A stretch of 11,664 nt of DNA from positions 1 through 11,664 of the forward strand of contig SKMI01000178.1 of NCBI GenBank assembly GCA_007121115.1. The letters run 5' to 3'. The DNA is from Paracoccaceae bacterium. GTDB lineage: Bacteria; Pseudomonadota; Alphaproteobacteria; Rhodobacterales; Rhodobacteraceae. Every line of letters starts with the position of its first letter. Within the stretch, counting starts at the first letter, position 1. Positions 1-5,390 of the stretch are shown here, piece by piece. A program made the position numbers and the translations under genes. The notes beneath the pieces are model-generated. The model made no database searches. It worked only from the letters and a program-made list of their open reading frames with translations, and was not told the DNA's origin.

Positions 1-37
1 GGCCGAGGTGCAGGGCGTCCAGCTCGAGGCAGCATGA
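1..37 (+). CDS. C-terminal end of an unidentified upstream gene (partial)
   Basis: An open frame enters from the left edge and ends at a TGA at 35-37; the visible tail reads AEVQGVQLEAA. Only eleven codons are present, so no family can be named. The codons mostly end in G or C, like the neighbouring genes, and the stop lies 15 bases before the hemerythrin-domain start. That short gap makes co-transcription with the two following genes likely. This is a weak call: a chance open frame of this length is easy to find in GC-rich DNA. Confidence 0.35.
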   Translation, partial: AEVQGVQLEAA

Positions 38-52
38 GGGACGGGGGCGGCC

Positions 53-694
53 ATGGCCGATTTCAAGGCAGTGCCAGAGGAGCGCCCGAAGCCCCGTTCG
101 GGCGTGATCCGTGGCGGGCGCGCGGCGCCCACGAAACTCAGCGCGGCCGAATGTCCGATCGAGGCCATGTATGAGGAACACTTCAACCAGCGGCAGCTTT
201 GCGCCGACATGGAGGTGCTGGCCGCGGCGACCCGGCCAAGGCCGGATCTGGCGCGGCGGATACTGGTGAACCTCTGCTGCGACTTGCCCGCGCATTTCGA
301 GGATGAGGAACAGGGACTGTTCCCTGTCTTGCGCGCCCGCGCCCTGCCGGAGGATGCGTTGGACAAGACGCTGACACGGCTGGCGCGGGAACACGAGATT
401 GCCGAGGCCGCCTTCGCGCTGCTGGTCCCGGCGCTCGCCCGCATGGCCGATGGCGCCCTGCCCACGCCCGAGGATCGGGACGCGCTGAACAGGCTTGCGG
501 GCTGCGAGCGCCGCCATCTGATCGTCGAAAACGCGATCCTTCTGCCGCTGGCGCGCTTGCGCCTGACCGAACAGGACAGGGCCGCGCTTCTGGCTGAAAT
601 GCGCGCGCGGCGGTGCCAGCCGCCGCGGATGGACAGCGCCTGTGCCCGCGCCGTCGCGCGGATCGACCCCGCTTCGCTTGGAGATCAGACATGA
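53..694 (+). CDS. Hemerythrin-like (HHE) domain protein
   Basis: This 213-residue soluble protein has the four-helix hemerythrin pattern. Candidate di-iron ligands are H43 (EEHFNQR), H81 with E85 (AHFEDEE), H114 (REHEIAE) and H155 with E159 (RRHLIVEN), each on a predicted helix with the family's usual spacing. Proteins of this family bind a di-iron centre and act in O2 or NO sensing, iron-sulfur repair or iron handling; which applies here cannot be read from sequence. The first 35 residues are a basic, low-complexity extension outside the domain. No signal peptide or membrane segment is seen, so it should be cytoplasmic. A G-rich stretch (GGGGGCGG) just before the ATG can serve as ribosome site. 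Its stop overlaps the moeA start (ATGA, 691-694), implying translational coupling. With moeA, this suggests a role in anaerobic or nitrogen-oxide respiration, which is inference. Confidence 0.88.
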   Translation: MADFKAVPEERPKPRSGVIRGGRAAPTKLSAAECPIEAMYEEHFNQRQLCADMEVLAAATRPRPDLARRILVNLCCDLPAHFEDEEQGLFPVLRARALPEDALDKTLTRLAREHEIAEAAFALLVPALARMADGALPTPEDRDALNRLAGCERRHLIVENAILLPLARLRLTEQDRAALLAEMRARRCQPPRMDSACARAVARIDPASLGDQT

Positions 695-1959
695 CCGCCC
701 ACCAGACCCTGCATCGCCCGGACCCGGTGACCTGTGGCTGCGATACTGCGCCCGGGCTTCTGCCCGTCGATCAGGCCATTGCGCGCGGGCTTGCGCTTGT
801 CTCGCCGGTGCCCGAGGTCGAGACATTGCCCCTCGCGGCGGCGACCGGGCGTGTCCTGGCCCGCGACATTGCCGCGCCCGTGCCCCTGCCGCTTTTCGAC
901 AATGCCGCGATGGACGGTTATGCCTGCCGGTCGGGTGATCTGTCGGGGCAAGGGCCCTGGGTGCTGCCCGTCGCTGGCTGCGCCCGCGCGGGCGACGTGC
1001 CCACCCCTTTGCCAAACGGGAGCGCCATGCGCATCCTGACCGGTGCGCCGGTGCCGCAGGGGGCGGATGCGGTGATCGCGCAGGAAGCGGTGCGCCGACA
1101 GGGCGAGGCGATTGCCATCGCCGCCAGACCCCGTACCGAGCAGCATATCCGACGCACCGGCGATGATCTGGCCGCGGGCATGCCCTTGCTGCCCGCAGGC
1201 CGCATTGTGCGCGCACCCGAAGCGGCCGCCCTGGCCGGTGCGGGCGTGGCAGAAGTCACGGTCAGGCGCCGGGTCCGGGTCGCCATCCTGTGTTCGGGCA
1301 GTGAGCTTGCCGTGCCCGGAACGCCATTGAAGCCGGGCCAGATATGGGACGCCAATCATGCCATGCTGACCGCCGCCCTTGACCGGCCTTGTATCGACCG
1401 CATTCCGTTGCCCGCCTGCGCCGATGATCCAGAAGCTCTGCGCGAACTTGTCGCGCAGGCCGCCGCGCAGGCCGATATCATGATCACGACAGGCGGCGTG
1501 TCGGTCGGGGATGAAGATCACATGGCCGCGGTGATCCAGGATCTGGGCGGGCGCATCGAGGTGACGAAACTGGCCATGAAGCCGGGCAAACCGCTGTCCC
1601 TCGGGCAAATCGGGCACGCGCTCTGGCTGGGCCTGCCTGGCAATCCGGTCGCCGCCTTCGTGACATGGCACGTCATCGGGCAGGTGCTGGCAGGGCGGAT
1701 GGCCGGGCTTTCCGACCCGGGCCCTGCAAAGACACTGGCCGCCCTGGGCGCGCCGATCCGGCACAAGCCGGGGCGGTGCGAATACCGCCCCGCACGGCTG
1801 CCGGGCCATGATGCGCGCGGGGTTGCGCAGGTGATCTGCCTGGACGGGGCCGGATCGCACCGGGTTGCGCAACTGGCCGGGGCGGATGCTCTGGTGATGA
1901 TCCCCGCGGATGTCGAGGCGATGTCACGGGGCGATCTGGTCGAGGTTCTGCCCCTCTGA
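691..1959 (+). CDS. moeA: Molybdopterin molybdotransferase MoeA
   Basis: MoeA inserts molybdate into adenylylated molybdopterin, the last step of molybdenum-cofactor synthesis before nucleotide attachment. The 422-residue product has the usual length and motifs: DNAAMDGYA (70-78), ILTGAPVPQGADAV (115-128), the CSGSELAVPG segment (201-210), the molybdopterin-binding-fold signature TTGGVSVGDEDH (266-277), MKPGKP (296-301) and LGLPGNPVAAF (313-323). The last roughly 80 residues correspond to the C-terminal beta-barrel domain. The ATG at 691 is preferred over an in-frame ATG at 613. It is preceded by GGAG seven bases upstream and overlaps the hemerythrin stop, whereas 613 would lie deep in the previous gene and encode a non-conserved arginine-rich extension. 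A paralogue role (glp) cannot be excluded, but the family assignment is secure. Confidence 0.96.
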   Translation: MTAHQTLHRPDPVTCGCDTAPGLLPVDQAIARGLALVSPVPEVETLPLAAATGRVLARDIAAPVPLPLFDNAAMDGYACRSGDLSGQGPWVLPVAGCARAGDVPTPLPNGSAMRILTGAPVPQGADAVIAQEAVRRQGEAIAIAARPRTEQHIRRTGDDLAAGMPLLPAGRIVRAPEAAALAGAGVAEVTVRRRVRVAILCSGSELAVPGTPLKPGQIWDANHAMLTAALDRPCIDRIPLPACADDPEALRELVAQAAAQADIMITTGGVSVGDEDHMAAVIQDLGGRIEVTKLAMKPGKPLSLGQIGHALWLGLPGNPVAAFVTWHVIGQVLAGRMAGLSDPGPAKTLAALGAPIRHKPGRCEYRPARLPGHDARGVAQVICLDGAGSHRVAQLAGADALVMIPADVEAMSRGDLVEVLPL

Positions 1960-1982
1960 CCGGGTGCGCGGCGTGGGCAGGT

Positions 1983-2004
1983 GGGTATTTTTGGCAAGAT
2001 GAAG
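1983..2004 (+). repeat. Possible Rhodobacteraceae interspersed intergenic motif
   Basis: The 22-base segment begins GGGTATTTTTGGC and ends AAGATGAAG, directly after moeA. From memory, closely similar T-rich/AAGATGAAG strings recur after genes in many Rhodobacteraceae genomes, so this may be one copy of a dispersed short element. Only one copy is present in the window, so its repetitive nature cannot be shown here. Confidence 0.35.
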
Positions 2005-2062
2005 AGGGAGGCGGTTCTGATCGGTCGTTGGCCGCGCCGGGCTGCGCCAGCTTGCTGCTTAC

Positions 2063-2076
2063 TTGTTCATTGTCAA
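2063..2076 (+). promoter_or_regulatory. Degenerate FNR/NnrR-type half-palindrome (weak candidate)
   Basis: TTGTTCATTGTCAA fits the loose TTG-N8-CAA pattern of the FNR/CRP superfamily. The right half (GTCAA) is good and the left half (TTGTT) is poor. Its centre lies 86 bases, roughly eight helical turns, upstream of the better box at 2149-2162. It could be a second site for the same regulator or pure chance. Confidence 0.25.
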
Positions 2077-2148
2077 TTCAGTCGCGCCGTGCAGGGCAAT
2101 TTAAATCGGGCGAGAAAGGCCGAAACGCGCGGCGATCACTCGTTTCGA

Positions 2149-2162
2149 TTGACGTAAATCAA
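2149..2162 (+). promoter_or_regulatory. FNR-family regulator binding site (FnrL/Nnr type)
   Basis: The sequence TTGAC-GTAA-ATCAA matches the FNR consensus TTGAT-N4-ATCAA at nine of ten half-site positions. The mismatch, C for T in the left half, is a common variant. The centre is at 2155.5. If transcription starts about 41 bases downstream, near 2197, the box occupies the class II activator position, and TATGAC at 2185-2190 falls at the -10 position. This arrangement points to induction under low oxygen (FnrL) or by nitric oxide (Nnr/Dnr-type regulator). The sequence alone cannot tell these apart. Confidence 0.75.
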
Positions 2163-2184
2163 GGGATGGGCGAGGCCAATGACA

Positions 2185-2190
2185 TATGAC
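2185..2190 (+). promoter_or_regulatory. Probable -10 element of the FNR-dependent promoter
   Basis: TATGAC resembles TATAAT. It lies 22 bases downstream of the end of the FNR-type box, as expected for a class II activated promoter. The predicted start near 2197 leaves a 27-base leader that includes the ribosome site GGAAGGAAGG at 2205-2214. Confidence 0.5.
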
Positions 2191-2223
2191 AGGCGAGAAA
2201 ACGTGGAAGGAAGGATGCGCGCC

Positions 2224-2733
2224 ATGAAACTGGGATATACCGGTCTGCCGGGCCGGGGCGCGAGCGATCGTTTTCTGGCGCAGGTGGTCGATGGTTTGGC
2301 AGGCCGCTTGCGTCTTTGCGGCACCGTCCAGACCAATACGGCGCGCGCCGACCGGCGCAAATGCGATATGGATCTGCGGCTCCTGTCCTCGGGCGAGGTG
2401 CTGCGCATCAGCGAGGATCGCGGGGCCATCGCGCGCGGCTGCACGCTCGATACCGGCGTTCTGGCGCAGGCGGTGGTTGTGACCGAGGCCGCGCTGCCCG
2501 GCGCGGACCTGCTGATCGTCAACAAGTTCGGCAAGACCGAGGCCGAGGGCGGCGGCTTCGCGCCGGTCATCGGCGAGGCCCTCTGTCTGGACATACCGGT
2601 CCTCGTGGGCGTCAATGCGCTGAACCTGCGCGCATTCGAGGCCTTCAGCGACGGGCTGGCCGAGGCGCTGCCTGCGGATCTGGCCGAGGTCAGGGACTGG
2701 TGCCTGCGCGCGGGGCTGCGCCATGCCGCGTGA
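2224..2733 (+). CDS. DUF2478 family protein, putative NTP-binding molybdenum-related accessory protein
   Basis: The 169-residue cytoplasmic product fits the DUF2478 family. It opens with a P-loop-like but lysine-less segment GLPGRGASD (7-15), then CGTVQTN (32-38), RRKCDMDLRLLSSGEVLRIS (44-63), the GCTLD block (72-76), a hydrophobic strand running into LIVNKFGKTEAEGGGF (97-112), and DIPVLVGV (123-130). The overall pattern resembles THEP1/MobB-like nucleotide-binding folds. Its function is not established; family members are often found beside molybdate uptake or molybdenum-cofactor genes, consistent with moeA upstream. Three in-frame ATGs compete (2179, 2215, 2224). The last is chosen because GGAAGGAAGG at 2205-2214 is correctly spaced for it, conservation starts there, and the predicted transcription start near 2197 lies downstream of 2179. 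The FNR-type box suggests low-oxygen induction. Confidence 0.85.
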   Translation: MKLGYTGLPGRGASDRFLAQVVDGLAGRLRLCGTVQTNTARADRRKCDMDLRLLSSGEVLRISEDRGAIARGCTLDTGVLAQAVVVTEAALPGADLLIVNKFGKTEAEGGGFAPVIGEALCLDIPVLVGVNALNLRAFEAFSDGLAEALPADLAEVRDWCLRAGLRHAA

Positions 2734-2940
2734 GGCAGCGCGCATTGCCATCCTGAAGCGGCTGCGGAGCGCATCCGGCCGCGGCCTGGCCTGAAACCGT
2801 TTTCCGATTGATTTCCCGGCGCTGGCATCTTTATTGATTCGGGGGAACGTGTGGACCTTCCGATCGAAAAGGATGCGCTGGCATCCCGGAAAAGCGAGGG
2901 GAGACTTCAGCCCGATGATCAGGGCCCACAGGCACTTCGG
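2734..2940. other. Intergenic region before the envelope-glycan operon
   Basis: It contains a palindrome GGCCGCGGCC (2777-2786) and TTTT at 2800-2803, too far apart for a convincing terminator. It also holds the promoter-like pair described at 2808-2835. The 90 bases 2851-2940 are open in the frame of the next gene from a GTG preceded by GGGGGAA, but only about 60 percent of their third codon positions are G or C, far below the neighbouring genes. I treat them as probable leader. Confidence 0.5.
2808..2835 (+). promoter_or_regulatory. Possible sigma-70-like promoter for the four-gene operon
   Basis: TTGATT (2808-2813) and TTTATT (2830-2835) each match four of six consensus bases, with a 16-base spacer, and sit in a local A/T-rich patch. 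Predicted transcription would begin near 2842. The match is modest. Readthrough from the DUF2478 gene is a plausible alternative source of transcript. Confidence 0.3.
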
Positions 2941-3861
2941 ATGACCGGCCGCAGGGGTGGGACTCTGGGTCGGCGCGAACTGTTGAAGGCAGCGGCGGCA
3001 ACGCCCCTGTGCCTGTTCGCGGGCCGGGCTGCCCACGGCTCCGAGGGGCGCTTTTCGCTGACTGCCCGGACCATTCATTCCGGACATTCGCTGACCGATC
3101 CCATCGTGCCGATGCTTGATGCCATGGTCGCCGTGCTGGGCGGCGCTGCGGCGCGTGAGCGGGTGATCGACCGCTCGACCATCCCTGGCAGCCCCATGGA
3201 CTGGCGCTGGGACAATCGCAACGAACACATGCCCGATGCGCGCCACCAGATCGCGGATTACGAGCTTCTGGTGATAACCGAGCGCGTTTCGCTTTCGGGC
3301 ACAATGCCGTGGCACCGCTCCGAAGAGATGGCGTTGCGCTGGTTCGTGCACGCCTGGGAAAACGGTGATGACGGCAACGGGGCCCAGACCATCCTCTATG
3401 CCAGCTGGGTGCGCACCGACAGCGGCCCCGATTTCGACAACCCCCATGACGACCCCGAAGGCCATCTGCCCTTTCGCGAGCGCCTGCCGCTGGAGATGGC
3501 GCGCTGGAAGGAGATCCTCGATCACGTCAACCACCACCGGCCGGCCGGGTCGCCGGCCATGCGCATGATCCCCGGCCCGCTGATCATGGCCGCCGCACAT
3601 GATGCGATCGCCGCCGGGCAGGCGCCGGGGCTGTCGCGGCTCGAGGATCTGTTCACGGACGCCATCCATGTGAATGACGCGGGCGCATATCTGATCGCGC
3701 TGGCGCATCTGGGGGTGATCTACGGGCGCGACCCGCGCGCGCTTCCCGCCCGGCTTGGGCGGCGCCCGGTCCCGGCGCAGGAAACCGCCGTCTGGATGCA
3801 GCGGTTGGTCCACGAGGTTCTGCGCGACTACCCCGATGCCGACTATGCGGGGGACGGATGA
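2941..3861 (+). CDS. Tat-exported SGNH-like hydrolase
   Basis: The 306-residue product begins with a twin-arginine signal: GRRELLKAAAATPLCLFAG (10-28), then a probable cleavage around RAAHG. The mature part resembles SGNH/GDSL hydrolases. HSGHSLTD (46-53) fits block I with S50 as nucleophile, and TDAIHVNDAGAYL (239-251) fits block V, giving the D240/H243 pair. The blocks II and III that would supply glycine and asparagine are not clear, so catalysis is likely but unproven. It should act in the periplasm, probably on an acyl or ester group. A GTG at 2851 gives a 336-residue version, but it would put 40 partly acidic residues before the twin arginines in codon-poor DNA, so ATG 2941 is preferred despite a weak ribosome site. 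The stop overlaps the next start (ATGA, 3858-3861), suggesting a role in envelope-glycan modification. Confidence 0.75.
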   Translation: MTGRRGGTLGRRELLKAAAATPLCLFAGRAAHGSEGRFSLTARTIHSGHSLTDPIVPMLDAMVAVLGGAAARERVIDRSTIPGSPMDWRWDNRNEHMPDARHQIADYELLVITERVSLSGTMPWHRSEEMALRWFVHAWENGDDGNGAQTILYASWVRTDSGPDFDNPHDDPEGHLPFRERLPLEMARWKEILDHVNHHRPAGSPAMRMIPGPLIMAAAHDAIAAGQAPGLSRLEDLFTDAIHVNDAGAYLIALAHLGVIYGRDPRALPARLGRRPVPAQETAVWMQRLVHEVLRDYPDADYAGDG

Positions 3862-5390
3862 ACCGGCCCGATGCTCGAACGGCCCCGCAGGACGGGGCGG
3901 CAGGCACCGACGAGGCCGCCGTGACCCCGGGCGGCGATCATGGCGACGATCTGCCACTGGTGGCCGATCTGGACCGGACGCTCTGCCGGTCGGACACGCT
4001 GCATGATGCACTGGTGATGCTGCTCTTTGCCCATCCCACGCTGGCGCTGCGTCTGCCGCGCTGGCTGCGAGGGGGCAAGGCGGCGTTCAAGGCCGAAGTG
4101 GCGGACCGGCTGGTCCCCGACCCGGCCCTGCTGCCCTATGACGAGGCGGTGATCGGGCTTCTGCGCAAGGCGCGTCAGCAGGGGCGCCGCACGGCGCTGG
4201 TGTCGGCTTCGGATCACCGCGTTGTCGCGGCGGTCGCGGCGCATCTGGACCTGTTCGACGATGTGCTGGGCACCGGATCTGACGGGGACGGGCGAAACCT
4301 GTCTCATGATGCCAAGGCCGAAAGGCTGGTCGCGCGCTACGGCGCGGGCGGCTTCGATTATATCGGCGACAGCGCCGCCGACCTGCCGGTCTGGGTGCAG
4401 GCGCGTGCGGCGCTGGCGGTGCGCCCTGATCCCCGTCTGCTGGCCGCCGCCGCGCGCGATGGTGTCGCGCTGCAGCAGGTTGGCGCGGCACCGGCGGGCC
4501 CGTTCGCGGCGTTGCGCCCCCGGCTGCGCGCGCTGCGGCCGCATCAATGGGTCAAGAACCTGCTGGTCTTTCTGCCGGTGCTGGCGGCGCACCAGCCGAC
4601 CAGCCTGGGGGTGGCGCTCATCGCCTTCATCGCCTTCAGCCTGACCGCGAGCGCGGTTTACCTCATCAACGACCTGGCTGATCTGGAAGCCGACCGCGCC
4701 CATAAGCGCAAGCGGCACCGGCCGCTGGCATCGGGCGCGCTTCCCGTGGGCGAGGCGCTGATCATGGCGGCGGCGCTGTTTCTGGCCGCCATCGTCAACG
4801 CGGCGCTGCTGGCGCCGCCGGTGTTTCTGGCCGTGCTGCTGGTCTATGTGGTGGCGACCTTTGCCTATTCGCTGTGGCTGAAGCGCAAGCTGCTGGTTGA
4901 TGTGTTGGCGTTGTCGGGGCTTTACACGCTCCGGATCGTCGCAGGCGCCGCGGCAGCCGGGATCGTCCTGTCGCCCTGGCTGCTGGGGTTTTCGATGTTC
5001 CTGTTCTTCTCGCTGGCCGCGATCAAGCGCCAGGCCGAGTTGACCGACAGCGGGCTGGACGGGCAGGAGGCGGTGCCGGGGCGCGCCTATGCGGGCACCG
5101 ATCTGCCCGTGATCCGCAGCCTGGCGGTCACCGCGGGGCAGGCGGCGGTGCTGGTGCTGGCGCTCTATGTCAGCAGCGATGACGTGGTAAAGCTCTATGC
5201 CGCGCCCAGCCTGCTGCTGCTGGTCTGTCCGATCCTGCTCTACTGGATCAGCCGCATGGTGCTGATCACGCATCGCGGCCACATGACCGACGATCCCATC
5301 GTCTTTGCGGCCCGCGACTGGCGAAGCCTGCTGGCGGCGGGGCTGGTGGCGATGTTGGTGGCCGCGGCAATCTTCTGGGGAGAGGCATGA
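3858..5390 (+). CDS. HAD phosphatase-UbiA fusion, decaprenyl-phosphate phosphoribosyltransferase-like
   Basis: This 510-residue protein has two domains. Residues about 32-210 form a HAD phosphatase with all four motifs: D37-L-D39 (nucleophile and acid), S116 in ALVSAS, K153, and GDSAAD (170-175). Residues about 220-510 form a multi-pass UbiA-superfamily transferase with LRPHQWVKN (226-234), the Mg2+/polyprenyl-phosphate motif NDLADLEAD (271-279) followed by RAHKRKRHRPLASG, then YSLWLKR, YTLRIVAG (356-363) and DDPIVFAARD (478-487). This pattern is closest to decaprenyl-phosphate 5-phosphoribosyltransferases (Rv3806c type), not ubiquinone UbiA. I infer that it transfers phosphoribose from PRPP to polyprenyl phosphate at the inner membrane and removes the 5-phosphate, giving polyprenyl-phospho-ribose. 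The start overlaps the hydrolase stop and follows GGGGGACGG; the stop overlaps the glycosyltransferase start. Another polyprenyl acceptor or donor cannot be excluded. Confidence 0.87.
   Translation: MNRPDARTAPQDGAAGTDEAAVTPGGDHGDDLPLVADLDRTLCRSDTLHDALVMLLFAHPTLALRLPRWLRGGKAAFKAEVADRLVPDPALLPYDEAVIGLLRKARQQGRRTALVSASDHRVVAAVAAHLDLFDDVLGTGSDGDGRNLSHDAKAERLVARYGAGGFDYIGDSAADLPVWVQARAALAVRPDPRLLAAAARDGVALQQVGAAPAGPFAALRPRLRALRPHQWVKNLLVFLPVLAAHQPTSLGVALIAFIAFSLTASAVYLINDLADLEADRAHKRKRHRPLASGALPVGEALIMAAALFLAAIVNAALLAPPVFLAVLLVYVVATFAYSLWLKRKLLVDVLALSGLYTLRIVAGAAAAGIVLSPWLLGFSMFLFFSLAAIKRQAELTDSGLDGQEAVPGRAYAGTDLPVIRSLAVTAGQAAVLVLALYVSSDDVVKLYAAPSLLLLVCPILLYWISRMVLITHRGHMTDDPIVFAARDWRSLLAAGLVAMLVAAAIFWGEA

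Larger units (their letters stand above)
1960..2223. other. Intergenic regulatory region between moeA and the DUF2478 gene
   Basis: This 264-base stretch carries no convincing gene and is visibly richer in A/T than its surroundings, including the palindrome ATTTAAAT at 2099-2106. It contains a T-rich motif at 1983-2004, a degenerate FNR-type box at 2063-2076, a good FNR-type box at 2149-2162, a probable -10 element at 2185-2190 and a purine-rich ribosome site at 2205-2214. I found no strong hairpin followed by a T-run that would mark a moeA terminator. Confidence 0.75.

Noticed and set aside
613..690. Upstream extension of moeA to an ATG at 613
   Set aside because: It would overlap the hemerythrin gene by 82 bases and add an arginine-rich segment. 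ATG 691 has a ribosome site and the ATGA overlap.
2777..2803. Palindrome GGCCGCGGCC followed by TTTT as a terminator of the DUF2478 gene
   Set aside because: The palindrome has no loop and is 13 bases away from the T-run, so it does not form a standard intrinsic terminator.
2851..2940. GTG start at 2851 for the SGNH-like gene
   Set aside because: It is possible because GGGGGAA precedes it, but it yields a long, partly acidic stretch before the Tat motif in DNA with poor third-position GC. Kept as the alternative.
2101..4011. A 636-codon open frame on the - strand
   Set aside because: It lies antisense to the DUF2478 and SGNH-like genes, which show clear family motifs. Its translation is arginine/histidine/proline-rich with no recognisable domain, as expected for the shadow of GC-rich coding DNA.
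3858..5390. Assigning the UbiA domain to ubiquinone synthesis (4-hydroxybenzoate prenyltransferase)
   Set aside because: The LRPHQWVKN start, NDLADLEADRAHKRKRHRPLASG-like arrangement, YTLRIVAG segment, fused HAD domain and glycosyltransferase neighbours fit the phosphoribosyltransferase branch better.
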